The notes beneath the pieces were generated by a model. It saw only the letters and a list, made by a program, of their open reading frames with translations, was not told where the DNA came from and did not search any database. From Plantago ovata (taxonomy: Eukaryota; Streptophyta; Magnoliopsida; Lamiales; Plantaginaceae), in the NCBI GenBank assembly GCA_028274465.1, contig CM051456.1, positions 3,783,545 through 3,847,544 of the forward strand: DNA of 64,000 nucleotides, written 5' to 3'. Shown piece after piece: positions 35,670-47,500 of the stretch. How positions within the stretch are numbered: the first letter of the stretch is position 1; every line of letters starts with the position of its first letter. The position numbers and the translations under genes were made by a program.

Positions 35670-35984
35670 TTTCCGAGGGCGTTACAACTTCGTATTAGAG
35701 CCGAACCAACCCGAAACTCACAACAGGTGGATGGGTCGGGACAAGGCACAATAAGGATGTCGCACAGTTTAAGAAGGTGAATGTAACGACCCATAATTCT
35801 AAAGATCTTAATGAATGGAAAATGTTACTCATAACAACAAAGTGCACCTTTCTTTTCGTAATACATATATAAATCTCAATAGTTAATCGTGCTTTCTATG
35901 GAGCAATTATATCATACGATGGGTGACCGATTAGAAAATGTTTCGGTGACTGTGAGTCCAACATATCACCCTAGATAGTAGTTA
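35670..35984 (+). mobile_element. Cassandra-like TRIM fossil (left part), interrupted by a Harbinger element
   Basis: The parts follow the Cassandra plan: an LTR-like end (GGGCGTTACAA), a primer-binding-like TATTAGAGCC, a very short internal region, then an LTR start TGTAACGACCC at about 35791. Inside that LTR, about 35875-35930, AGTTAATCGTGCTT and GATGGGTGACC match the internal promoter region of 5S rRNA, the hallmark of Cassandra elements. It codes for nothing, is incomplete and looks old. Sequence beyond the Harbinger insertion continues at 39970-40050. Confidence 0.6.
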
Positions 35985-36373
35985 GACCACCAGCATTGGT
36001 GCCATGCCATGCCATGGCACCAATCACTATTTTGCCTCCATGCCGCGGCATCGTGGCTTGTTGCTGCATTGGTGGCCACGATGCCGCGGCATGGTGGTTT
36101 TTTTTTTTTTAATTTTTTTTTTTTTGATAATTATAATATGATAAGATGAACTAAAATTAAAATAAAATATATTTAATAGTTTATTTGAAATAACTTACAT
36201 CAAATTTAAACACATAACACAGAATCATACTCATTATAGAACGAGTTCACATCAAATTTAAAACACAAAATCTAACGAATTGAGATGCAACAACCACACA
36301 ACACACAAACATAAAATGCATGAAACTTAAAACAAATAAGACACACGATTGATGAAGCTCGCACAATCAATCA

Positions 36374-37738
36374 CTAACACCTCCAGATATGTTCCATGAG
36401 GTCTGAAGTTAGTCGTTCATGCGTGTTGATGCTATGCATCTGTCGGTTAATATTCATGTACTCATTCAGAGAGTTTATTGTTGATGTCGTCCTTCGAATA
36501 TGAATTCCACGATCGAAATCCTCAACGTAAGACCTTGTGTCGTCCTCAAACTCTTTCCTCAGGCTTTCCATTTCACTTTCATAGTTTTTGTATGTGTGGC
36601 GTTCATCCTCAACTATCATATTGTGGAGTGTGATGCAGCAATCCATGATCTTACGGAGTGTGGACTTGTTGTGAGCAAGAGCCGGGTTTCGTATTATTGC
36701 AAACCGTGCTTGCATAACTCCAAAAGCCCGTTCCACATCCTTACGGCAAGACTCCTGGAGCTGAGAGAACTTTGATTCTTTATGAGTTATGGGATTGGGG
36801 ATGGCACTCACAAACGTAGCCCATGCTGGATAGATACCGTCAGTTAGGTAGTACGGCATGCTGTATTGATGGCCATTCACCGTAAATTCCACAGGAGGTG
36901 CAGTGCCGTTGAGAAGATCCTCGAACACTGGTGAACGCTGCACGATTGATAAGTCATTGAATTTTCCGGAAACTCCAAAGAATGAATGCCATATCCAAGT
37001 GTCTTGGGATGCCACAGCTTCTAACACAAGGGTAGGACTTCCACATTTCCCTTGGAATTGACCGTGCCACGCCGTCGGACAATTCTTCCAAATCCAATGC
37101 ATACAGTCGATACTCCCAATCATGCCCGGAAAGCCTCTTGCCTTGTTGATTGCTAGAAGTCGCCGTAAGTCATCTTCATTGGCCCTCCTCATGTAGGTTG
37201 CGCCAAACTCTGCAACCACAGCGTCACAAAAACGCGAGAGACATTTCAAAGCCGTACTTTCACCAAGGCGACAATACTCATCAACCGAGTCAGCACAACA
37301 CCCATAAGCTAGCATTCGAATGGCTGCGGTACATTTTTGGAGTGTGGATAACCCTTGACGGCCAGCAGCATCTAGCTTGCAGACAAAGTAATCATCTTGA
37401 TGCACAACACCAGCAACTACTCGTTCAAACAAGGCCCTACGCATTCTGTATCTGCGTCGGAACTTATCTGCATAAGGAGCGACCTGACCAAAGTAATCAC
37501 GCTCGAGTAGCACGGCACGTGAAACTCTTTCCCTGTCAATATATTTTCGCTTCTTCTTTGAAGTGTTTTTTGGTTGTTCTTGGTGTTGATGTTGTTGGAT
37601 GGAGTGCATCATATGGGGTATGTTGTTCATTATGAACTTTTGAGCTTGTTTGAAGGTATTCGAGGAAGAGGCGGAGGATGCAAAATTCAAACTTTCATCA
37701 GACGATGACGAGCTTGATGATGAAGAGCTTGATGACAT
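36374..37738 (-). CDS. PIF/Harbinger transposase (HARBI1-like), copy 1
   Basis: 454 aa from the Met of [20 protein letters not shown] at 37738. An upstream in-frame ATG exists at 37897, but a TATA-like stretch (about 37800) lies between them, so the shorter protein is preferred. After a Ser-rich and basic N-terminus ([12 protein letters not shown]) comes a helix-turn-helix-like region and the DDE nuclease: D211 in GSIDCMHW, D300 in LTDGIYPAW and E336 in [15 protein letters not shown]. These are the family's catalytic triad and signature motifs. The frame is fully open. It differs from copy 2 at only six residues over 507 codons of the extended frame. Confidence 0.93.
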   Translation of the reverse strand: MSSSSSSSSSSSSDESLNFASSASSSNTFKQAQKFIMNNIPHMMHSIQQHQHQEQPKNTSKKKRKYIDRERVSRAVLLERDYFGQVAPYADKFRRRYRMRRALFERVVAGVVHQDDYFVCKLDAAGRQGLSTLQKCTAAIRMLAYGCCADSVDEYCRLGESTALKCLSRFCDAVVAEFGATYMRRANEDDLRRLLAINKARGFPGMIGSIDCMHWIWKNCPTAWHGQFQGKCGSPTLVLEAVASQDTWIWHSFFGVSGKFNDLSIVQRSPVFEDLLNGTAPPVEFTVNGHQYSMPYYLTDGIYPAWATFVSAIPNPITHKESKFSQLQESCRKDVERAFGVMQARFAIIRNPALAHNKSTLRKIMDCCITLHNMIVEDERHTYKNYESEMESLRKEFEDDTRSYVEDFDRGIHIRRTTSTINSLNEYMNINRQMHSINTHERLTSDLMEHIWRC

Positions 37739-38245
37739 GATTATTTTAAACTTAAGAAGTGGATGAAGGGTTGGTGTATCTAAATTAAGTTCCAGAGTTG
37801 CATTATATAGACATGGATGAGACACATTGCCTCGGATATGATAAGATTTTTGAAGATAAGATTTTTGGAGATAAGATTTCAAAAGATAAGATAACATGCT
37901 TAGTCATGGCTGAGTCAGATTGCATAGGATGCCTCAAGTAGTGTTATGATTCATGCCGAATTCAAATTCATGATATCTGACAAAGTAAAGTTCTGATTCC
38001 TGACAAAGCAAATTAAAAAGTTGTTTGACTAAAAGTAAACTTTTGATTCCTGACAAATTCAAATTCAAATTCAAAGCAAATTCATTTCATTACAACGGAT
38101 ACATGGGAAATGAAAATACAAACAAGTCACACTTACGAATGTAAAATAACACAATGCGAAAATTAAAGTACAAACACGCCACACTTAAATGCCTAAACAA
38201 ACACACTTAAACACTTAACAAACACACTTAAACAAGTTTCACCAT

Positions 38246-39515
38246 TCAATTGTTCGGAAACAATTCGGCTCTGAGTGCATCTGCCACTGCTCTCTGCTCG
38301 GCATTCAAATTATCGTAGTGAGGCAACAGATCCATCAAGAATTTCATCCGCTCATTCCTCAACTTCTCCTCTTTCAAGTACTGGTCCTTCAGTTTCCTGG
38401 CCTCCCTCTTTTCCTCCTTCTCCCTTTCAAAGGCGAGCCTGTTGTTATGAGCTTCCTTGTCCCACTCAATCCTCTGTCTTTCATACTCAAGAGCCTGGGG
38501 ATAATTACCATTGAATTGCACCCATCCCTCACCTATCGTCTCCATTGCGGAGTTGCAAGAACTTCCACCTTGTGCCATCCTTTTCGCCTTGTCCCGACCC
38601 ATAGGGCGTTTCGGACTCGAGACACTGTCATCAACTAAGTGGTATCGCTTCGTCCCACTACTGCCACCTCCCGTTGACTCCATTCGTTCATCCCCATCTA
38701 CATCAACATCCACAGTGACATTGTTTGGATCTTGCTTCTTCTTCAAGTGAGTCTCCCAATTCAAGTACATTTCATACATCGGGTACGACTTCACAACATC
38801 CCACTGTTTAAACAGATGAAAACCAGAGCTGTACAGTGTGTTTTCCTTGTGAAATTCCTGAGCCGTGTTGATCACATCGTCGTTGTTGAATCCACTACGC
38901 TGTCCAACTGCACTCACAGCCCTCTCATAACAGCCAAGCCAATTATTAATTTCCTTCTTCATACGGTCGACTCTTTTGCGCATTGAATTTGTAGTGCGGT
39001 GGATAAGTCCGGCGTGCAACCCGTCCGCCCTAGCCTCCTCATACATTTCATGAACCTTTTTGAATAAAGTAGCATACCTCTGGTTCGTACCGACGATAGG
39101 ATCTGAGCAAACATCCATATAGCAACGAAGGAGAACCAAATCTTCCTTCTCGGTCCATTGCACGTTCCGTGGTGGAGCCTTGGCGTTTGTCGCATCAGCA
39201 GTGGCGGCCTCCTTCCCTTTTCGGCTACGACCCGTTGGCTTTGGCTGATTTTGGGGCTGAGTCTCTGCAACGAACTCAGGAGTTTGGGAGAACATTCCCG
39301 GTATCTGAGACTGAGGAGATGGGGAAATTTTGGGTGTTTGGCTCTTCGGGCTCATTTTGAAACAAAGGGCGAACGACATTCGGTGAGGTTGAGTTCAACA
39401 ACGGTTTGCGAAGTTGGTCCATGAGCTCTGCGTACAACTCTTTCTCATATTCCTTCATATATGCAAGAGTTTCACGAGTGTAAAGCTGACCGTTGAACTC
39501 CATATCACCGGACAA
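38246..39515 (-). pseudogene. Harbinger Myb/SANT-like DNA-binding protein, copy 1 (frameshifted)
   Basis: The frame beginning [20 protein letters not shown] (39515 downward) leaves off around 39310 after NTQNFP, and the rest ([11 protein letters not shown] onward to 38246) is in another frame. Against copy 2 there is one extra G in GATGGGGAAAT. The downstream part keeps the Myb/SANT-like trihelix ([19 protein letters not shown]) and a charged coiled-coil tail ([20 protein letters not shown]). In this superfamily the protein helps the transposase reach DNA and the nucleus. Confidence 0.85.
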
Positions 39516-39969
39516 AAAAATGGAGGGTTAAGGGGGGGTTTTGATGTTAAGAGTGTATTTTGAGTTTAATTAAGAGAGAAATGGGGGCTGAAGATGGGGT
39601 GCTCCAAACATAGCCGAGATTGGTCTCTATTTATAGATCTCGAAAAAATAGAGCTGTTGGTGATTTTTATTTATTTTTTGCATTTTTATTTTTCGAGTTA
39701 TAGCCGTTTTTGTCCGTTGGAGTATAAAAGTAAATAAAGTAAAAAAACAAAAAAATAAAATAAAAAACGGACCATTGAGGGGCTGCCAAGTGGCAGCCCC
39801 TCACTAAAAGCGGCTAACATAACACCGCGTCGTCTCACGACGCGGTGTTATGTTAACACAGACGCCGGGGCTGTTGCCCCGGCGTCCCTGCATCGGTGCG
39901 GCGGGGTGCCGCGGCGTGGGACGCCGTGCACCCACGCCGGCACCCACGCTGGCACCGATGCAGCCGGTC

Positions 39970-40050
39970 TTAATGAGTAACCGCACCTACAATCTCAGTA
40001 GTTAAGCGTGCTTGCTAAGTAGTAACCGCACCTACAATCTCTTTGGTCCC
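39970..40050 (+). mobile_element. Cassandra-like TRIM fossil (right part)
   Basis: AGTAGTTAAGCGTGCTTGC matches the 5S rRNA core, and a unit containing AACCGCACCTACAATCTC is present twice (39978 and 40023). It continues the fossil at 35670-35984 across the Harbinger insertion. Confidence 0.5.
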
Positions 40051-41141
40051 CACATATATTGGGTTACTTTCACATTCAAACATCCATTTTTAACATCGGT
40101 ATTTGGTACACTTGATGACTTGAACACAAATTTTGCCGTTGAAATTCACCTACCCCAAGCAGAATTGTACATAGGACTTGTTCAACAAATATGTTAGGTT
40201 AATTGAACTGGACTCTGCTTCTTCATTGATCTTGAATTTTTTAAAAATCCCCTCTAATTGAGACATAATGGATTCACGGAAACATATTTAACAACCCAAA
40301 CAGACTGGTACATACTCTAGGTTATATTATAAATTTAGTCTATGGGTAACTTTATAAACCATGTAGTTTAAAAAAATTCAAATGTGAAGTTCACGCGTTC
40401 AACAACCGAAACAAACTAGTAGTACCGTATATATAGTCCAAACAGTTGAGATAGTACTGTAGTAATTACTACGTTTGGTTTGGTTTATTCAATTTGATGC
40501 TTTTCATTTCAACGATCTCAGAGTATCTATAATTCTACAAGTACATTGTTGAGCTATTTTATTAACATCTCAATACTTCAGCTATAATATAGACATCTTC
40601 AATGTTCAATTACACCCATTACATTCTCTTCTACTTGTAATATATATAGTGTAAGCAACACTATATATATTCTCCACTTATCACCATTCTAGTTTTAGCC
40701 TTTCGATTCTACTATCTAATCTCATCATTTATGCTTACTTCTACATATTCAACCCAAAATCTTTATCCTTAATCTTAACAGAGTTTCTCAAAGTCTAAAA
40801 TTTCAAAACTTTGCTGGCATGTTTATGCGACTCTGTCTGTCTCGTGATAGTTTTAGTTGTCATTCTGCAATATATTTAGTAAATTATCTACAAACTACAG
40901 CTTATAATCTCATTGGAGTAAATGATCCTAGTACATTTTGGAGTACTAATTAAGCACTATTTTTTACTTTTAATTTTCTTTTATTTCAGAAATCGACGAA
41001 AGCTACTACATCCTCGTACCAAGATAATCGATAGCCACATATATATGATGAAAAGGTCGCTGGGTTCAATGAGCCATCAGGAACTTACAAAGGTAAAACC
41101 TGTGTTTTAAAACCCGGGTTCAATTAATGGGACATCAGGAC
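40051..41141 (+). repeat. Array copy 1 of the 40-64 kb repeat unit (partial)
   Basis: It holds the unit's promoter-side motif twice (AACAACCCAAACAGACTGGT at 40271 and a variant at 40394), the intron-like stretch TTCTAGTTTTAGCCTTTCGA (40688) and the unit's third-exon-like start AAATCGACGAAAGCTACTAC at 40990 after a TTTCAG acceptor. First and second exons are not recognisable. Confidence 0.55.
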
Positions 41142-41439
41142 CAGGGGTGGCTCTGATTTTTAGAGGCCCTGTGCCAAAATTCATAACAGGCCCCAAACAA
41201 TAAGAGTGCAAGTGGATTAAAAAAAAAAAAAAAAGAAAATTGTTCTTGTTAGGTATTGAACATGAGTCATAATGATCAACAAGGTACTTAAACCACCAAT
41301 TGTCACCACTGGGACATGAAACTTCAATATAGTCTTAACATAAACATACTTATATAAATATTATGTAAGATAAAAATGAGGCCCCAAATTTATGAGGCCC
41401 TGCGGTCGGGCTGACCGCAGAGGGCTTGAGCCGCCCCTG
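41142..41439. mobile_element. hAT-type MITE (298 bp)
   Basis: The ends are CAGGGGTGGCTCTGA and GAGCCGCCCCTG, with near-identical 8-bp flanks (ATCAGGAC and GTCAGGAC). It is related to the element at 30046 (shared GCCCTGCGGTCGGGCTGACCGC-type subterminal block, here at 41397-41420). It carries a similar tRNA-like A/B-box arrangement on the minus strand. It sits inside the third-exon-like part of array copy 1. Confidence 0.8.
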
Positions 41440-42190
41440 GTCAGGACCTTTGACAGCTCGGGTACTCAACGCATCAAGGGTTTCAACAACAATGATATTA
41501 ATCTCAAAAAACAAAGGGTGAAACCTGCCAAACAGTCCTGGTTCGATCAATTCAAGCCCAAGTATGTAGTATTTGGATTTTAAATTGTATGTATATTGGT
41601 TGGTCAAACATGAATGAAACTTGTAAAAATATTCTGATCAAAGATCATGTGACTTGAATTCTACTAGACCACTATTGTGTATAAATTCTGAGATCATTCA
41701 AATGCTATAGATGATTTATCTAAGCAACAATTGCATGTGGCTACTAATTCCAGTATCATTTGCAGAAACTTGTATGTGGTGTGGATATAGATTGGATTGC
41801 TAAATGAATTTGCAAGCTACAGAAACGATATGGTTTAATCATTAAACCTCTCTCTACACCACTTACAAAATTGTAGGGTAGTCCACCAAATTAGAGGCTC
41901 CACCTGATACGTGAGTGGTGTGCACCATCAAATATCAATGGAACATGTTTTTAATCTTTCCCACTCCTTAGCACAGAAATCCAGTGCTGCTTCTTTTCAT
42001 ATATGTTCCTACCCTCTTAGGCGAGCGAATTAATAGGGTCTGCTCTGTTTCTTCATTGATCTTGAATTGTTGTGCTAAATCCCCTCCATATATTGAGACA
42101 TGGGACTAGTTAAATTCAAATGTTACATCCATAATGGATTAACGGAAACAAGTTCAACAACCCAAACAAACTAGTACGTACTCTAAACAA
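41440..42190 (+). repeat. Remainder of array copy 1 and start of copy 2
   Basis: Stretches shared with other copies include the TTTAATCATTAAACCTCTCT block (41835) and AACAACCCAAACAAACTAGT (42156). No gene is supported. Confidence 0.5.
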
Positions 42191-43401
42191 TCTTGTAATA
42201 ACCCGTACATTTTGTATTTGTACGATTTTTACGAAGTGGACCATGACGGATAATATTTCTTATAGAGCTGAGAAATATTATGGACTTAAGTGAGTGATCG
42301 AAATGTTAATTAAATATATTGGATGGACCGAGAAGAGAAATGGGCCTAGGTGGTTATTTTATGGGCCGGTAAATCGAAATGGGTTTCACATTCTTTATTG
42401 GACTTATAATTTGGTAAGAATTTAGGTTAATTTTATTTGTCATTTAACCGCAAGAGAAAAAAAGGCAGTCGTGGGATCCTGAATCGGACGGAGTGGAGAA
42501 GTTTTTCAGTCGTGTTCTTGGAGGATCATGATTTTGGTTAGTAGTTTATTCCTTTTGCCTTCTCATGGAGTTGATTAACTCATGTTATTAGCATTGATAG
42601 TATTGATTTGCTTACATTAGGATTGAAATTCAAGATTGGCTGGGATATATATTTGATCATGGTTCGATTTCGACGTTGGTGTGGTTCCTCATCATGTCAC
42701 CGGCCGCAGGTTGTCTTGTGAGTTGTGAGGTACAATGGTACATGATTATTTAGCAATTGATTATAAGACAATTAATTTTTTATTTATCGATACTCGGCCT
42801 TTCTGTTTTACCCTTTGCCTGGGTACTTTGTGTTCGGTACCGGACTTATACTAGTGGCCATAGGTACATGACTCTTGCAGTGGCTGATGTATGTATAGGA
42901 CTGTGGGTGCCCTTGCACCCACAACTTTTTATCTTTTATTCACTATATTATGTAAAATAATTATTTTGCCCCATAACACTAAAATTTTTGCACCCACATG
43001 AATTTATAAAATCTATTTTGAATCTATTAAATTGATTGTAAGATTATATACTATTTTTTAATGTCAATTGAGGTTAGAGTGGTAAAAAAACATCATTTAT
43101 CATTAACATTATTGAAAAATTCGTCTATCATACTATTTTTAAGTTAAAACTTATTGTTTTAGTATGAAATATTATAATCAATGTATATTTAGAAAGATGT
43201 TTTGTTACAAAATTTATGATGAAACTATTAAATATGGATTTATTTATTATTTTTAATGATTAATTAATTTTTATTGGATATTTTTTAATAATAATTAACA
43301 TATATGATATATATTCACACCCACTATGAGAAATTTCTGGATCCGCCCCTGGACTGTTGAGCCGAAATATTTCGTTATATGTATGTATGTATGTATGGAT
43401 G

Positions 43402-43432
<31 letters not shown>

Positions 43433-43727
43433 GTATTGTATGTATGTATGTATGTATGTATGTATGTCTGTATGTATGTATGTCTGTATGTATGTATGTA
43501 TTGTATGTATGTATTGTATTGTATGCATGCATGTATGCATGCATGCATGCATGCATGCATGCATGCATGTATGTATTCCACTAAACTTCTCAAATCTCAA
43601 ATGTACAAACGGTCAAAATACAAAAATAACTAAGCTCCCTTGACTGAACCATTGACGCTCCAACTCCGCTTAAGTTCACAAGTACCTTCCCTAAAGGCGT
43701 CCCCACTAACTTACTGCACTGACAACA
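42191..43727. mobile_element. Candidate LTR-element fossil containing a nested MITE and a microsatellite
   Basis: The array unit is interrupted here; its sequence resumes near 43742. The left end TGTAATAACCCGTAC looks like the start of a gypsy-type LTR. A second insertion ends GGATCCGCCCCTG at about 43350 and probably began near 42898 (GGACTGT on both sides). No coding part is left; it is incomplete and old. Class is tentative. Confidence 0.4.
43376..43573. repeat. TATG/TGCA tetranucleotide microsatellite, about 195 bp
   Basis: (GTAT)n with occasional slips, changing to (GCAT)n near its right end. All ORFs through it on both strands are repeat artefacts. Confidence 0.95.
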
Positions 43728-44500
43728 TAACAAGATTATATTACTGGTATATATTCCAGTAAAATGTACAAGTCCTGTGATCATTATTCAAATGCCAATG
43801 TGGATATTATTAAATAGAGACAGATCAATCTACGCCTATATATTAACAAAGGACTATTAAAATTACTTACAAATAAAATGTTACTAATCTAATCTACTCG
43901 TACACACATGGTTTAATCGCTACACGACTCATAAAAGTGTTGGGGCCACACGGGAACTACTCTTTAATATGTGAGTGGTGTGGGTACAATATAATATATC
44001 ACTGTGACTTGCATGTTTTTAATCTTCACCACTTCTTCGTAGCTAAGTGTTGTTTTTTTTCTTGTTGAAACAGAGTAGTCATACAACTAGTCATATTCAA
44101 ATGTGACATCCATATATAATATCCATATAGAATGGATTCAGGGAATCAAGTTCAACAATCCAAACAGGCTAGTACTGTGTAGTCCAAACGACTGAGACTT
44201 GAGATAGTACTGTAACGACTGAGACTTGAGATAGTACTGTAGTAGTTTGATTCATTCAATTTGATATATACTTTCATCTCATTGATTTCAAAGTGACTAT
44301 ATATACATTGTTCATTTGTTGAGCTATTTTATTATCACTTCTCATGAATTCTTACTATATAATATAGATACCACTATTACATTCAGATACACCTTCATTC
44401 ATATACCACTATTTTTTTGTATCTATACATTTGGCTAGGCTAGCTATTTCTTGAACTCTTGTCAATTATCATACACTTTTGGCTTGGCAAGATTAAGAAG

Positions 44501-47500
44501 ATGAAATTTCAATTATGGCCAGGTAATTTACTACTACACCAAGATATATAGTACAGTAACTCATATTTTCTCTAGTTTCATCAACTAAAATAGTTAACTT
44601 CATAATTTTTTATTTCAACTCTCTTATTCACAGACTTGATTGGATTGACAATGAAGAAGAAGTGGGCAAACTACTGCACCATCAGATTCTGTGGAATAGG
44701 AGGTAATAATAAATACCCACCTCATTTTACTAACAGTTCTTTGCTTGATTTGCTATTTTTTTCGACTTAAAAAATCCTCATCTTGTTTGGTATCGGTTTA
44801 AGAAATGGATTTTTAGTTGAAATGTAAAATTTAAAGACTCGGGTTAAGGGAGGATTTAAGCACTATGCATTTGGTATAAACATTCTAGTTTTAGCCTTTC
44901 AATTCTACTATCTAATCTCATCATTTAGACTGACTCCATCCAGAGTTTGACGAGGTTTTGTCAAACGTTTTCTTGGCAAACCATTTACTCCAATGGGTGT
45001 TTGTTGCGTTAGATAAACAATAGCAAACGCGTTAGTTGTATTATTATTATTATTTTTTATTTTTTTTGTCTTTTTTACTTTTTCTTTTTATTTTGTGTTG
45101 TTTTATCATGTGTTATTTTTATTTTTAAGTATCTTATATTTTTATTTTTTTATCTTTTAATTTTCTGTTTCTCTTTTTTATATATATTTCAATATTAATA
45201 AATTATATTGAAATATCAATTATAAAATTTAAAATATTTAAAATCAATATAAAATGACATTTAAATAATATAAAGTATAAATTTTTATGTTATTTTAATT
45301 AATTAGTGACTTTTACATAATATGAAATTTTATCCGGTTAAAAAAAAAAATGAAATTATTTGTTATTCTAATTAATTAATGACATTTAAATCATATGAAG
45401 TATGAAATTTTATGTTATTATAATTAATCAATGACATTTAAATGATATGAATCATGATGTTTAAGATAAATGAAAAAAGAATAAGTAGTTTAAAAAGAAA
45501 TGGAAAAAGAAAAAGTAAATTTAGGTAAGATAGAGTATGAGGGTTAGACCACCAGCATTGGTGCCATGCCATGCCATGGCACCATGCACTATTTTGCCTC
45601 CATGCCGCGGCATCGTGGCTTGTTTCTGCATTGGTGGCCACGATGCCGCGGCATGGTGGTTTTTTTTTTTTTTTTAATTTTTTGATAATTATAATATGAT
45701 AAGATGAACTAAAATTAAAACAAAATATATTTAATAGTTTATTTGAAATAACTTACATCAAATTTAAACACATAACACAGAATCATACTCATTATAGAAC
45801 GAGTTCACATCAAATTTAAAACACAAAATCTAACGAATTGAGATGCAACAACCACACAACACACAAACATAAAATGCATGAAACTTAAAACAAATAAGAC
45901 ACACGATTGATGAAGCTCGCACAATCAATCACTAACACCTCCAGATATGTTCCATGAGGTCTGAAGTTAGTCGTTCATGCGTGTTGATGCTATGCATCTG
46001 TCGGTTAATATTCATGTACTCATTCAGAGAGTTTATTGTTGATGTCGTCCTTCGAATATGAATTCCACGATCGAAATCCTCAACGTAAGACCTTGTGTCG
46101 TCCTCAAACTCTTTCCTCAGGCTTTCCATTTCACTTTCATAGTTTTTGTATGTGTGGCGTTCATCCTCAACTATCATATTGTGGAGTGTGATGCAGCAAT
46201 CCATGATCTTACGGAGTGTGGACTTGTTGTGAGCAAGAGTCGGGTTTCGTATTATTGCAAACCGTGCTTGCATAACTCCAAAAGCCCGTTCCACATCCTT
46301 ACGGCAAGACTCCTGGAGCTGAGAGAACTTTGATTCTTTATGAGTTATGGGATTGGGGATGGCACTCACAAACGTAGCCCATGCTGGATAGATACCGTCA
46401 GTTAGGTAGTACGGCATGCTGTATTGATGGCCATTCACCGTAAATTCCACAGGAGGTGCAGTGCCGTTGAGAAGATCCTCGAACGCTGGTGAACGCTGCA
46501 CGATTGATAAGTCATTGAATTTTCCGGAAACTCCAAAGAATGAATGCCATATCCAAGTGTCTTGGGATGCCACAGCTTCTAACACAAGGGTAGGACTTCC
46601 ACATTTCCCTTGGAATTGACCGTGCCACGCCGTCGGACAATTCTTCCAAATCCAATGCATACAGTCGATACTCCCAATCATGCCCGGAAAGCCACTTGCC
46701 TTGTTGATTGCTAGAAGTCGCCGTAAGTCATCTTCATTGGCCCTCCTCATGTAGGTTGCGCCAAACTCTGCAACCACAGCGTCACAAAAACGCGAGAGAC
46801 ATTTCAAAGCCGTACTTTCACCAAGGCGACAATACTCATCAACCGAGTCAGCACAACACCCATAAGCTAGCATTCGAATGGCTGCGGTACATTTTTGGAG
46901 TGTGGATAACCCTTGACGGCCAGCAGCATCTAGCTTGCAGACAAAGTAATCATCTTGATGCACAACACCAGCAACTACTCGTTCAAACAAGGCCCTACGC
47001 ATTCTGTATCTGCGTCGGAACTTATCTGCATAAGGAGCGACCTGACCAAAGTAATCACGCTCGAGTAGCACGGCACGTGAAACTCTTTCCCTGTCAATAT
47101 ATTTTCGCTTCTTCTTTGAAGTGTTTTTTGGTTGTTCTTGTTGTTGATGTTGTTGGATGGAGTGCATCATATGGGGTATGTTGTTCATTATGAACTTTTG
47201 AGCTTGTTTGAAGGTCTTCGAGGAAGAGGCGGAGGATGCAAAATTCAAACTTTCATCAGACGATGACGAGCTTGACGATGAAGAGCTTGATGACATGATT
47301 ATTTTAAACTTAAGAAGTGGATGAAGGGTTGGTGTATCTAAATTAAGTTCCAGAGCTGCATTATATAGACATGGATGAGACACATTGCCTCGGATATGAT
47401 AAGATTTTTGAAGATAAGATTTTTGGAGATAAGATTTCAAAAGATAAGATAACATGCTTAGTCATGGCTGAGTCAGATTGCATAGGATGCCTCAAGTAGT

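Larger units (their letters stand above)
35985..39969. mobile_element. PIF/Harbinger DNA transposon, copy 1 (3985 bp)
   Basis: The ends are GACCACCAGCATTGGTGCC and, inverted, GACCGGCTGCATCGGTGCC, with TTA target duplications at 35982-35984 and 39970-39972. Both minus-strand ORFs of an autonomous Harbinger are present, but the Myb-like one has a frameshift, so this copy may rely on copy 2. Both subterminal regions are GC-rich and full of hairpins, for example perfect 19-bp arms at 39815-39833 and 39837-39855. Confidence 0.93.

Noticed and set aside
37739-37897. Extended Harbinger transposase N-terminus beginning [10 protein letters not shown]
   Set aside because: It spans a TATA-like stretch and short AAGATAAGATTT repeats, and looks like promoter and leader. 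The MSSSSS start is preferred.
38275-39424. Plus-strand ORFs opposite the Myb/SANT-like gene (and their twins at 47833-49084)
   Set aside because: Shadow frames of a real coding region; they carry no domain and are duplicated only because the transposon is.
43260-43643. Several overlapping ORFs of 65-105 codons rich in Met-Tyr-Val-Cys or His-Thr-Tyr-Ile
   Set aside because: They are translations of the TATG/TGCA microsatellite in every frame and have no independent support.
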